From an uncultured Ileibacterium sp. (lineage in GTDB: Bacteria; Bacillota; Clostridia; Peptostreptococcales; Anaerovoracaceae): a DNA stretch of 34,300 bases. The notes below the pieces were generated by a model. The model was not told the DNA's origin and did not search any database. It saw only the letters and a program-made list of their open reading frames with translations. Of the stretch, positions 14,585 to 23,133 are shown in pieces; the first letter of the stretch is position 1; every line of letters begins with the position of its first letter. Made by a program: the position numbers and the translations under genes. Location of the stretch: the NCBI GenBank assembly GCA_902488835.1, contig CABTXQ010000012.1, positions 1 through 34,300 of the forward strand, in the 5' to 3' direction.

Positions 14585-17215
14585 TTATTTATCTTTATTA
14601 CGATTTCTTAAGGTTGCCTGTGCTGCAGCAAGCCTTGCAACCGGAACTCTAAATGGTGAACATGATACGTAGTTTAATCCTGCTCTATAGCAGAAATCTA
14701 TCGACTTTGGATCACCTCCATGCTCTCCGCAAATTCCAAGTTTTATATTAGGACGAGTTTTCTTACCACCCTCTACAGCAAATTCAACCAGTTTTCCTAT
14801 TCCGTGCTGATCAAGACTCTGGAAAGGATCTTCTTCAAGAACGCCTCTCTCAATATAGTCGTTAATTATCTTTCCTGTATCATCACGTGAGAAACCAAAT
14901 CCCATCTGTGTCAAATCGTTTGTTCCGAATGAGAAGAATTCAGCATCCTCTGCTATTTCATCTGCAAGCAGTGCTGCTCTAGGAATCTCAATCATTGTAC
15001 CTACAAGATATTCGAGTTTTTCTCCTCTTTCTTTGAATATTTTCTCTATAGTCTCATCAATAGTCTTCTTAACTGCCTTAAGCTCATTAGGAATTCCTAC
15101 AAGTGGAACCATGATTTCAGGCTTAATTTCAATTCCCAGCTCTTTTTTTACATCAAGTGCTGCTGTTATTATGGCAGTTGTCTGCATCTCAGCTATCTCA
15201 GGATATGTTACAGCAAGCCTACATCCTCTGTGGCCCAACATTGGGTTGAATTCATGAAGCTCAATAGTCTTCTTTTCAATTGATTCAAGAGGAATATTAA
15301 ACTGCTCAGAAAGCTGTTTTCTCTCAGCATCCGTGTGAGGAAGGAATTCATGGAGTGGTGGATCAAGCAGTCTTATCGTAACAGGCTTATCACCCATAAC
15401 CTTATAAATCTTCTTAAAGTCATCCGTCTGATATGGAAGTAGACCTTCTAATGCTTCTCTTCTCTCTTCTTCTGTATCAGCAAGTATCATCCTTCTTATC
15501 TTAGGAATTCTCTCATCTTCGAAGAACATGTGCTCCGTTCTGCAAAGACCTATTCCTTCAGCTCCAAAGTCAAGTGCTTGTTTTGCATCTCTTGGATTAT
15601 CAGCATTTGTCCTTACTCCAAGTTCTCTTATATCATCAGCCCATCCTATTACGGTTGCGAAATCTCCTGAAAGCTCAGGCGGAATTGTCTTTATTTCTTC
15701 AGCAAACACACTTCCGTCTGTACCGTTAATTGAAATCTTATCTCCTTCTCTGTAAGTCTTTCCGGCAACTTTCATTGTTCTTGAATGCTCATCAACAATT
15801 ATTGATGAGCATCCTGCTACGCAGCATTTACCCATTCCTCTTGCAACAACTGCAGCATGAGATGTCATTCCGCCTCTCGCTGTCAGAATCCCCTCTGCAG
15901 CGACCATCCCTGCAAGATCCTCAGGCGATGTCTCTTCTCTTACCAAAATTACTTTCTTGCCATCTTTCTTCCAAGCTGAAGCATCTTCTGCATGGAAAAC
16001 AATTTGACCAGTAGCAGCCCCTGGTGAAGCCGGAAGCCCCTTTGCAACTGCTTTTGCCTTAGCAAGCTCTTCAGGATCGAAGTTATGATGAAGAAGTTGA
16101 TTTATCTGATCAGGCTCTATACGCATCAATGCCTCTTCTTTTGTAATAAGACCATCTTCAACCATATCAACTGCAACTTTTACAGCCGCTGCAGCTGTTC
16201 TTTTGCCTGATCTGGTTTGAAGCATAAAAAGCTTTCCGTCTTCAACAGTAAATTCCATGTCCTGCATATCCTTATAATGATTCTCAAGAATATGGGCTAC
16301 TTCGTCAAACTGTTTATATACATCTGGAAAAGCCTGTTTCATTTCGTCTATAGGTTGTGGAGTTCTTATTCCTGCAACAACGTCTTCACCCTGAGCATTT
16401 ACAAGAAATTCTCCGAAAACCTTGTTTTCTCCATTAACAGGGCTTCTTGTGAAGGCAACTCCTGTACCTGAATTATCTCCTGTATTGCCAAATACCATTG
16501 ACTGAACGTTAACAGCAGTTCCAAGTGAATCTGGAATATCATTAAGCTTTCTGTATAGAATAGCTCTGTCATTGTTCCACGATCTAAAAACTGCATTAAT
16601 TGCTTCCATGAGCTGATCTTTAGGATCCTGTGGAAAATCTCTTCCAAGCTCATTCTTAACAACTTTTTTATAACCGTCAATAATAACCTTAAGATCCTCT
16701 GTTGTAAGGTCAACATCGTATTCAGCATTTACCTTCTTCTTCTGCCCGTCGAAAACCTCATCGAACTTCTTTTTGTCGATTTCCATAACTACATCGCCGA
16801 ACATCTGTATGAATCTTCTATAGCTATCATATGCAAATCTGTCATTGCCTGTCTTGCTTGCAAGTCCTTTAACTGAAACATCGTTAAGTCCGAGGTTTAG
16901 AATCGTATCCATCATTCCCGGCATGGATATAGGAGCACCTGATCTTACAGATACGAGTAATGGGTTTTTATTGTCCCCAAATTTTTTCCCTGCTACTTGC
17001 TCTAATTCTTCAAGATGAACATAAACATCCTCAATTATCTCCTCATCAAGCTTTCCTTTTTCTGAATAAATTTTGCAAGCCGACGTAGTAATCGTAAATC
17101 CGAATGGAACCGGAAGACCGATTTTAGTCATCTCAGCCAAGCCTGCACCCTTACCTCCAAGAAGGTTCTTCATATCTTGAGATCCCTCATTGAATGAGTA
17201 AACAAATTTTTCCAT
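14585..17215 (-). CDS. ppdK: Pyruvate, phosphate dikinase
   Basis: PPDK interconverts pyruvate, ATP and phosphate with phosphoenolpyruvate, AMP and pyrophosphate; in anaerobes it often serves as a glycolytic pyruvate-forming step. The 876 residues are full length. The N-terminal ATP-grasp domain starts LLGGKGAGLAEM and includes SVRSGAPISMPGMMDT. The central swivelling domain carries the phosphorylated histidine in GGMTSHAAVVARGMG (about 455). The C-terminal PEP-binding TIM barrel has GLCRTEHMFF, GTMIEIPRAAL and the catalytic Cys in GICGEHGGDP (about 830). AAGGAGAGG precedes the ATG. It is the last gene of the long minus-strand cluster, 24 bases after glyQS. Confidence 0.98.
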   Translation of the reverse strand: MEKFVYSFNEGSQDMKNLLGGKGAGLAEMTKIGLPVPFGFTITTSACKIYSEKGKLDEEIIEDVYVHLEELEQVAGKKFGDNKNPLLVSVRSGAPISMPGMMDTILNLGLNDVSVKGLASKTGNDRFAYDSYRRFIQMFGDVVMEIDKKKFDEVFDGQKKKVNAEYDVDLTTEDLKVIIDGYKKVVKNELGRDFPQDPKDQLMEAINAVFRSWNNDRAILYRKLNDIPDSLGTAVNVQSMVFGNTGDNSGTGVAFTRSPVNGENKVFGEFLVNAQGEDVVAGIRTPQPIDEMKQAFPDVYKQFDEVAHILENHYKDMQDMEFTVEDGKLFMLQTRSGKRTAAAAVKVAVDMVEDGLITKEEALMRIEPDQINQLLHHNFDPEELAKAKAVAKGLPASPGAATGQIVFHAEDASAWKKDGKKVILVREETSPEDLAGMVAAEGILTARGGMTSHAAVVARGMGKCCVAGCSSIIVDEHSRTMKVAGKTYREGDKISINGTDGSVFAEEIKTIPPELSGDFATVIGWADDIRELGVRTNADNPRDAKQALDFGAEGIGLCRTEHMFFEDERIPKIRRMILADTEEERREALEGLLPYQTDDFKKIYKVMGDKPVTIRLLDPPLHEFLPHTDAERKQLSEQFNIPLESIEKKTIELHEFNPMLGHRGCRLAVTYPEIAEMQTTAIITAALDVKKELGIEIKPEIMVPLVGIPNELKAVKKTIDETIEKIFKERGEKLEYLVGTMIEIPRAALLADEIAEDAEFFSFGTNDLTQMGFGFSRDDTGKIINDYIERGVLEEDPFQSLDQHGIGKLVEFAVEGGKKTRPNIKLGICGEHGGDPKSIDFCYRAGLNYVSCSPFRVPVARLAAAQATLRNRNKDK

Positions 17216-17239
17216 AGTAATAACCTCTCCTTAATAATG

Positions 17240-18664
17240 TTAAAATTTAATTTTTGACTCTATATATTCCCTAACGCTTTCAATAGGCACTCTTTCCTGT
17301 TCCATGGTGTCTCTAGAGCGTATAGTAACTGATTGTTTTTCTTCTGTATCAAAGTCGACACAGATGCTGAACGGCGTACCAATTTCATCTTCTCTTCTAT
17401 ATCTCTTGCCTATTGAGCCTGACTCATCATAGTCTACATTGAAGAATTTACTCAGCTCTTCATATATTGGCATTGCAATTCTTGATAATTTCTTTGAAAG
17501 AGGAAGCACAGCAACCTTATAAGGTGAAAGTGCAGGATGAAGACGCAGCACAACACGTACATCTTCCTTTCCATTTCCATCTGTTATTATTTCTTGTTCA
17601 TATGCATCTATTAAGAATGCTAACGCTGCCCTATCAGCACCAAGTGAAGGTTCTATACAATATGGTACGAACTTCTCATTGGTAACAGGATCAAGATAAG
17701 ACATGTCTTGGCCAGAATGCTCCTGATGTCTTAAGAGATCAAAATCTGTTCTATCTGCAAGACCCCAAAGCTCTCCCCAACCAAATGGGAACAGATATTC
17801 AAAATCTGTTGTAGCTTTACTATAATGTGAAAGTTCTTCAGGTGAATGGTCTCTCATTCTTACATTATTCATCTTCATTCCGAGATCCTGTAGGAACTTA
17901 TAGCAATAATCCTTCCAATACTTAAACCACTCAAGATCTTCACCCGGTTTACAGAAGAATTCTAGTTCCATCTGTTCAAATTCCCTGGTTCTGAATGTAA
18001 AATTACCGGGTGTAATTTCATTTCTAAATGATTTACCAATCTGACATATACCGAAAGGTATTTTTTTTCTTGACGTACGCTGAACATTTTTAAAATTCAC
18101 AAATATTCCTTGAGCCGTTTCAGGTCTCAAGAATATTTCCGATTTGCTGTCTTCTGTAACCCCCTGAAATGTCTTAAACATAAGATTAAATTTCCTGATT
18201 GAAGTAAAATCAGACTTACCGCATTCGGGGCAAGTTACCTTATTGTCTTCAATGAATTTTTCAAGTTGTTCGTTACTCCAACCGTCACAGCTTGTCTCTT
18301 TACCCTCTTTATCAAGCAGGTAATCCTCAACAAGTTTATCTGCACGAAATCTCGACTTGCAGTTCTTACAATCAATTAATGGATCAGAAAAACCTCCAAC
18401 ATGTCCAGATGCCACCCAGGTCTTAGGGTTCATAAGGATTGCAGCATCAATTCCTACGTTATAAGGATTTTCTTGAACAAATTTTTTCCACCACGCATTT
18501 TTTACATTGTTCTTAAATTCTACACCGAGCGGACCATAGTCCCAAGTATTTGCAAGCCCTCCATAAATTTCGGATCCGGGGAAAATGAATCCTCTTTTTT
18601 TGCAAAGTGATGTAATCTTCTCCATGCTTATGGAATTTTGATTCGCTGTCTCTTGCTTTTCCAT
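17240..18664 (-). CDS. glyQS: Glycyl-tRNA synthetase, single-chain (alpha2) type
   Basis: Charges tRNA-Gly with glycine in the cytoplasm. The 474 residues fit the dimeric class II enzyme of Firmicutes and other bacteria, rather than the alpha2beta2 GlyQ/GlyS pair. Motifs: GSEIYGGLANTWDYGPLG near residue 30, a Cys cluster (CKNC about 99-102 and CPEC about 147-150), FLRPETAQGIFVNFKN and PFGICQIGKSFRNEITPGNFTFRTREFEQME (class II motif 2), and EPSLGADRAALAFL (motif 3). The anticodon-binding domain is at the C-terminus. AAAGGAGA lies before the ATG. There is no T-box leader directly upstream, since the DUF4342 gene ends 20 bases away. Confidence 0.98.
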   Translation of the reverse strand: MEKQETANQNSISMEKITSLCKKRGFIFPGSEIYGGLANTWDYGPLGVEFKNNVKNAWWKKFVQENPYNVGIDAAILMNPKTWVASGHVGGFSDPLIDCKNCKSRFRADKLVEDYLLDKEGKETSCDGWSNEQLEKFIEDNKVTCPECGKSDFTSIRKFNLMFKTFQGVTEDSKSEIFLRPETAQGIFVNFKNVQRTSRKKIPFGICQIGKSFRNEITPGNFTFRTREFEQMELEFFCKPGEDLEWFKYWKDYCYKFLQDLGMKMNNVRMRDHSPEELSHYSKATTDFEYLFPFGWGELWGLADRTDFDLLRHQEHSGQDMSYLDPVTNEKFVPYCIEPSLGADRAALAFLIDAYEQEIITDGNGKEDVRVVLRLHPALSPYKVAVLPLSKKLSRIAMPIYEELSKFFNVDYDESGSIGKRYRREDEIGTPFSICVDFDTEEKQSVTIRSRDTMEQERVPIESVREYIESKIKF

Positions 18665-18683
18665 ATTTCTCCTTTATAATAAA

Positions 18684-19421
18684 TTACTTATCATCGTTAA
18701 TATCAATTCCATTCTCACTTGCAATCTCTTCTAGGACTTCATCAAGTTCGCTTTTAATCTCTTCCTCTTCCTTCTTTGCACTTTTTATCTTGCTCTCGAA
18801 GAATTCCTTGCTCTTGTTTTTAATTTCTTCAAAATTATCGGATTCTTTAATCTGATCAATTTTATCGCCAGCAGCATCCTTTATGTTCTCAATCTTATCG
18901 CCGTAATTATCCTTGAAGTCTCCAATTGCTTCTTCCGCCTTTTCTTTGAGATCAACAAATGTTTCTTGACCTTTATCATAAACGGTTTTGCCTTTCTCCT
19001 TAGCAATATCATAACCTGTTTTGACCTTGCCATTTACATCGGTTGTCTCTCCCTTGTCATTGATAAATTCAATTTGGCAGTTAAATCCGAATGCTGCAAT
19101 TGTACCGAAAATAACACCCCAAGGTGCTATTACCGCGCCAAGAACACCTACGGTAAGAGGAAGATTGAGAAGTATTTCATCCCCTCTTTTAATAATTATT
19201 CTTGACATATTGCCTTTTTCCGCCGTGTTCTTAATCTTATTAAATATCTTCGCTTTGACATCTTCTTCCTTGCCATCGCCTTCAATATTTATCAATTCCT
19301 CTATTTCGATTATAGCATCAACGACACTCCCATCATTATGTTCCAAGGCTTCCTTTGCTTCCTTATAAGTTACTCCTGTCCGATCCTTAACAATTTCAAT
19401 TTTTTCAAGTGTTATTTCCAT
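18684..19421 (-). CDS. DUF4342 protein with UBA-like N-terminus and charged helical tail
   Basis: A 245-residue protein. Residues 1-45 form a UBA/TS-N-like helical domain (VKDRTGVTYKEAKEALEHNDGSVVDAI). A DUF4342 region (about 70-125) includes a hydrophobic stretch (LPLTVGVLGAVIAPWGVIFGTIAAFGF), probably a membrane hairpin. The C-terminal 110 residues are highly charged and helical, with 11-residue-like repeats built around GDKIENIKDAAGDKIDQIK, like amphipathic or apolipoprotein-type helices. The function is unknown. It sits between recO and glyQS in a housekeeping operon, with GAGG before the ATG. Confidence 0.82.
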   Translation of the reverse strand: MEITLEKIEIVKDRTGVTYKEAKEALEHNDGSVVDAIIEIEELINIEGDGKEEDVKAKIFNKIKNTAEKGNMSRIIIKRGDEILLNLPLTVGVLGAVIAPWGVIFGTIAAFGFNCQIEFINDKGETTDVNGKVKTGYDIAKEKGKTVYDKGQETFVDLKEKAEEAIGDFKDNYGDKIENIKDAAGDKIDQIKESDNFEEIKNKSKEFFESKIKSAKKEEEEIKSELDEVLEEIASENGIDINDDK

Positions 19422-19436
19422 TTTTTACCTCCATTA

Positions 19437-20189
19437 TCAAATATCCAAGTCATCTTTTATTATTTCTACATCCAAATAGTATTTAATATATATATTCAAA
19501 ATTTGCTTTAATTCCTGAGTAAATTGTTTTTTCAACGAGACCCTAAGGAATTTACTCATGGGATTACTTGCAAAATAATCTATCGTACCGATAATATCAA
19601 AATTAGGTGTAAAAATCAATTCACGAGAGTTCTCATTTATCATATTGTTAGAGCATTTTTTACAAACTCCGCCACCAGATTCAACGGAAAAAATATAATC
19701 AGTTGACTTAATTTTCTCTCCACAGTTCACACAGTGTTTTAACTCCGGCATAATGCCAAGATATTTTAGGGTCTTTATATAAAAAGCAATTAGCAGTGTA
19801 TCGAAATTCGCGTCAGCATTAGAAATAATATCTAGGAATTCTATAGATAAATCAAAGATCTTAGGGCTCGGTTGTTCATCTTGTATAACATCTTCAACAA
19901 AACGTATCATTCCCGATGCCGCAATGAATCTGTCAAGTTTTTCGCCTATAGAATAGTAGCTCTTTATAAGCTCACCACCATTAATATTGTAATACGAGCC
20001 TTTCTTATATAATTCAAATTTTGAATATGCAAAAGGAGAAATAGAAAGAGCTGACTTACCCCTTCTTTTTTCATTTATATTGGTTCCAGCATTTATTTTT
20101 CCATATTTTTTTGTAAAAATAACGATTATCCTTCTATTATTTGCAATCTTACGCTGTTTTAGAACAAGTCCTTCACATTCAACTATCAT
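19437..20189 (-). CDS. recO: DNA repair protein RecO
   Basis: RecO helps load RecA on SSB-coated single-stranded DNA in recombinational repair. The 250 residues carry the N-terminal OB-fold (EGLVLKQRKIANNRRIIVIFTKKYGKI) and a zinc site made of C153, C156, C176 and C179 (CVNCGE and CKKC), typical of the clostridial form. The usual linkage era-recO is kept: the era stop lies immediately before this ATG. The C-terminus has the standard helical bundle. Confidence 0.95.
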   Translation of the reverse strand: MIVECEGLVLKQRKIANNRRIIVIFTKKYGKINAGTNINEKRRGKSALSISPFAYSKFELYKKGSYYNINGGELIKSYYSIGEKLDRFIAASGMIRFVEDVIQDEQPSPKIFDLSIEFLDIISNADANFDTLLIAFYIKTLKYLGIMPELKHCVNCGEKIKSTDYIFSVESGGGVCKKCSNNMINENSRELIFTPNFDIIGTIDYFASNPMSKFLRVSLKKQFTQELKQILNIYIKYYLDVEIIKDDLDI

Positions 20190-21089
20190 CTATTCATCCT
20201 TATAACCTAGGTTTTTTATCATGTAACTCGAATCTCTCCAATTTGTTTTTACTTTGACCCAAAGTTTTAGGAAAACTTTTGTTCCGACGAGTTCCTCTAT
20301 TTCAATACGAGCTGCCTTCCCAATCCCCTTTATTTTTCTTCCATTTTTACCTATTATTATACTTTTATGTCTCGATTTTTCACAGATAATCACGGCAGAG
20401 ATTCTCGTGATATCTTTATCCTCTTCATATTCCTCTATCTCAATAGCAACACCGTGTGGTACCTCCTGATCAAGGTATATCAAAATTTTCTCCCTTATTA
20501 TCTCACTAACCAAGAATCTCATAGGGCTATCAGTCGCTATATCATTCGGGAAATATTGTGGGCCCTCTACCATATACGTCTTTAATTTTTCTATAAGCTT
20601 ATTGATATTTGTTCCGTTCAAGGCTGATATCCCATATATATCATCAAAAATATTTTCTTCATTATATTTGTTGTAAAGCTCGAGATATTTCTCAGGGCTT
20701 ACAAGGTCGATCTTATTTATAACAAGAATCCTCGGTATGGATACTTCCTTCATAAGTTTAAGCATGTGCTCATCACCTTTTCCGAATTGCTTTTGCCCAT
20801 CAATGATTAGCATTATTACATCTACTCCCTTATATGTGTTCATCGCCGTTTCATTGATTGCACTACCAAGCTTGTTCTTCGGTTTATGAATCCCCGGTGT
20901 ATCAAGGAATATCATCTGAAATCCTTCATTTTCATTGTCAGATTCCTCCGTATAGATGCCGGTTATTCTGTTTCTGGTAGTCTCCGCCTTATCAGACGTT
21001 ATCGCTACCTTTTCTCCGAGTATGCTATTAAGTAATGTTGATTTACCCACATTAGGTCTTCCTATTATACTTATGAATCCTGATTTCAT
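20190..21089 (-). CDS. era: GTPase Era
   Basis: Era binds the 3' end of 16S rRNA and assists maturation of the small ribosomal subunit. The 299 residues are full length. G1 loop GRPNVGKS is at 10-17, followed by the switch region with TTRNRITG, DTPGIHKPKNKLG (G3), VINKID (G4) and a C-terminal KH domain with IIGKNGRKIKGIG. GGGAGAT lies before the ATG. It is tightly packed against recO and 25 bases after cdd, a common gram-positive arrangement. Confidence 0.98.
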   Translation of the reverse strand: MKSGFISIIGRPNVGKSTLLNSILGEKVAITSDKAETTRNRITGIYTEESDNENEGFQMIFLDTPGIHKPKNKLGSAINETAMNTYKGVDVIMLIIDGQKQFGKGDEHMLKLMKEVSIPRILVINKIDLVSPEKYLELYNKYNEENIFDDIYGISALNGTNINKLIEKLKTYMVEGPQYFPNDIATDSPMRFLVSEIIREKILIYLDQEVPHGVAIEIEEYEEDKDITRISAVIICEKSRHKSIIIGKNGRKIKGIGKAARIEIEELVGTKVFLKLWVKVKTNWRDSSYMIKNLGYKDE

Positions 21090-21114
21090 CTAAATCTCCC
21101 GGTTCTTCCCATTC

Positions 21115-21522
21115 CTATAATTTGAAAGCATTCGGTAATAGTTGAGATAGTTTATACTGTTCAATTTCACCTTCATCTTTTTCAACAAATACCGCAATAT
21201 CTTCACTATGTGTAAATTCCGACATAACCTGTCTGCAAATACCGCAAGGAAAAGCTTCATTTTTATTAGCACATATTGCAATTGCAGATATTACCCTTGC
21301 TCCACTATTAATTGCCTTATATATCGCAACTCTCTCAGCACATATGCTTGCCCCATATGAAGCATTTTCTATATTAGCTCCCGTATATATCTTGCCTTCA
21401 TCGGTAAGAACAGCAGCTCCTACAGGGAAGTTTGAGTATGGTGAATACGAATCCCCCTTTGCTTTTTTTGCAAGCTCCATAAGATGCTTTCCATCTATTT
21501 TCTTTGTAGCAATATCACACAT
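21115..21522 (-). CDS. cdd: Cytidine deaminase
   Basis: Converts cytidine and deoxycytidine to uridine forms for pyrimidine salvage. From the ATG at 21522 the protein has 135 residues, standard for the homotetrameric enzyme. The zinc site is C61 with catalytic E63 (CAERVAI) and the pair C93 and C96 (PCGICRQV). YSPYSNFPVGAA near residue 26 is the substrate loop. AAAGGTGA lies just before the ATG; a TTG five codons upstream (21537) overlaps the ybeY stop and is less likely. Confidence 0.96.
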   Translation of the reverse strand: MCDIATKKIDGKHLMELAKKAKGDSYSPYSNFPVGAAVLTDEGKIYTGANIENASYGASICAERVAIYKAINSGARVISAIAICANKNEAFPCGICRQVMSEFTHSEDIAVFVEKDEGEIEQYKLSQLLPNAFKL

Positions 21523-21526
21523 TTTT

Positions 21527-22027
21527 TCACCTTTCAATACCTAGCTCACTCATAATTTCTTCTTCATGCCTTCTCATAATTTTTCTATCATCTTCTTTAA
21601 TATGATCATATCCAAGGAGATGTAGCATGCTGTGGACAAATAGATATACGAGTTCCCGCTTGATTGTATTTCCATATTCAATAGATTGTCTTTTTGCAAC
21701 ATCGAAACATATCACAATATCGCCAAGGATCAGAGGCATCTGGTTGTTTTGTTCTAAAGCTTTTAAATCCTTAATTTTCGACATAATCATTTGAATATTC
21801 TCGTACTGTGGAAACGAAAGGACATCTGTCGACTTATCAATTCCCCTGTATTCTCTGTTTATCTCTTTTGTCTCATCTTCTGTAACAATGTTAAGACTAA
21901 TTTCTATAAGCTCAAATCCAAGATTTACCCCAAGTTCCTTATTGATGATAACCTTTGATGCATTTTCATACTCATTTAATATATCATCATCGATTTTGTT
22001 TTGTTCATCATAATAATTAAGAATCAT
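21527..22027 (-). CDS. ybeY: Endoribonuclease YbeY
   Basis: A zinc-dependent endoribonuclease acting in 16S rRNA 3'-end processing and ribosome quality control. The 166 residues carry the metal-binding histidines H132, H136 and H142 in HSMLHLLGYDH, and the preceding TDVLSFPQ motif. The start codon overlaps the end of phoH by 11 bases, the usual phoH-ybeY coupling. Confidence 0.96.
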   Translation of the reverse strand: MILNYYDEQNKIDDDILNEYENASKVIINKELGVNLGFELIEISLNIVTEDETKEINREYRGIDKSTDVLSFPQYENIQMIMSKIKDLKALEQNNQMPLILGDIVICFDVAKRQSIEYGNTIKRELVYLFVHSMLHLLGYDHIKEDDRKIMRRHEEEIMSELGIER

Positions 22028-22757
22028 CTCTAGCTTTTTCTCCGATTTCTTCTAATAATGATACCTTTCTTGAAAGATCATATTCTCTATATGCCTTTAT
22101 AATTCTCTTAACAAGTTCGTTTCTAGCAACATCAACATCCGTAAGATACGAAAATTTAATTCCTTCTATATCCTCAAGCACCCTGCAAGCTTCGACGAGT
22201 CCTGAAGCCCTGCCTTTTGGAAGATCGATCTGAGTAATGTCTCCTGTAACCACAACTTTTGAATTCTGACCCATTCTCGTCAAAAACATCTTCATCTGCT
22301 CTCTTGTGGTATTCTGTGCCTCATCAAGGATAATAAAAGCATTGTCAAGTGTCCTACCCCTCATATATGCAAGCGGCACAATCTCGATTGCTCCTTTTTC
22401 TTCAAGCTTTAATGCACCACCCTGCCCAATAAGTTCATTTAGGGCATCGTAAAGAGGTCTAAGATACGGATCTACTTTTTCCTTAAGATCTCCTGGTAAA
22501 AAGCCAAGATTTTCCCCCGCTTCTACTGCCGGTCTTGTAAGTATTATTTTCGAAACATTCTTATTTTTCAGTTCATTTACAGCGACAGCGCATGCAAGAA
22601 AAGTCTTTCCTGTTCCGGCAGGTCCAATGCCGAAAACCATGTCGTTATTCAATATTTTTTTTACATAATCTTCCTGCCCTATAGTCTTAGGTCTTAATGG
22701 TTTGCCTTTTTGAGTATAGCAGATTATATCCATAATAATTTTTTCATACCCCCTCAT
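22017..22757 (-). CDS. phoH: PhoH family ATPase lacking the usual N-terminal domain
   Basis: A PhoH-type P-loop ATPase, a nucleotide-binding protein of uncertain role, probably RNA related. The ATPase core is complete: KGKPLRPKTIGQ at 17-28, GPAGTGKT at 45-52, RPAVEAGENLGFLPGDLKEKVDPY, AFIILDEAQN, VVTGDITQIDLP. The protein has only about 246 residues. Family members usually have about 310-330 and carry some 90-110 residues before the RPKT motif. An in-frame TGA directly precedes the ATG, and only about 35 bases separate it from the rpsU terminator. The start is uncertain: GAGGGGG lies inside the first codons, and M9 is another option. Confidence 0.9.
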   Translation of the reverse strand: MRGYEKIIMDIICYTQKGKPLRPKTIGQEDYVKKILNNDMVFGIGPAGTGKTFLACAVAVNELKNKNVSKIILTRPAVEAGENLGFLPGDLKEKVDPYLRPLYDALNELIGQGGALKLEEKGAIEIVPLAYMRGRTLDNAFIILDEAQNTTREQMKMFLTRMGQNSKVVVTGDITQIDLPKGRASGLVEACRVLEDIEGIKFSYLTDVDVARNELVKRIIKAYREYDLSRKVSLLEEIGEKARDDS

Positions 22758-22791
22758 TCATAATGAAGTTTGACTATATATATTTATTATT

Positions 22792-22828
22792 AAAAAAGAC
22801 TATCGCAACCAAAAGTAATACGATAGTC
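22792..22828 (-). terminator. Terminator after rpsU
   Basis: A perfect GACTATCG/CGATAGTC stem (outer arms 22828 and 22798) with a loop of about 14 bases, then six T residues on the minus strand (22797-22792). It separates rpsU from phoH, so read-through or a weak local promoter must feed the phoH cluster. Confidence 0.85.
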
Positions 22829-22851
22829 TCATATAAATATTTTAAATCATG

Positions 22852-23031
22852 TTAAAATTTTCTAGCCTTTTTTCTGGCAGCCTCAGACTTCTTCTTGCGT
22901 CTAACACTTGGCTTCTCATAATGCTCCCTCTTTCTAAGCTCTGACATAACTCCGTCACGAGCACATGATCTCTTAAATCTCTTGAGTGCACTTTCAAGGC
23001 TTTCGTTCTCTTTGACTATTACGTGTGCCAT
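22852..23031 (-). CDS. rpsU: 30S ribosomal protein bS21
   Basis: A 59-residue bS21, full length. It starts MAHVIVKENESLESALKRFKRSC and ends in the basic KKKSEAARKKARKF tail. It contacts the 3' region of 16S rRNA and aids initiation. GGGAGGTGA lies upstream of the ATG. The gene has its own promoter and terminator. Confidence 0.97.
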   Translation of the reverse strand: MAHVIVKENESLESALKRFKRSCARDGVMSELRKREHYEKPSVRRKKKSEAARKKARKF

Positions 23032-23096
23032 ATTCCGTTTTCACCTCCCGCCTTAGCTCGAATATCATGGAACATGCTGTCCACACGATGCTTGTT

Positions 23097-23125
23097 ATTA
23101 TACCATTCATTCTTGTTTCTGGCAA
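23097..23125 (-). promoter_or_regulatory. Predicted rpsU promoter
   Basis: TTGCCA (23125-23120) and TATAAT (23102-23097) on the minus strand with a 17-base spacer. The start codon is at 23031, giving a leader of about 55-60 bases. Confidence 0.7.
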
Positions 23126-23133
23126 GGACTAAG

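Noticed and set aside
16399..16728. A 109-codon open frame inside ppdK, on the same strand but in another frame.
   Set aside because: It lies wholly within the conserved ppdK coding sequence, has leucine-rich shadow composition and no ribosome site.
18665..18683. T-box control of glyQS.
   Set aside because: The upstream gene ends 20 bases away, leaving no room for a leader; no T-box motif is seen at the head of the cluster.
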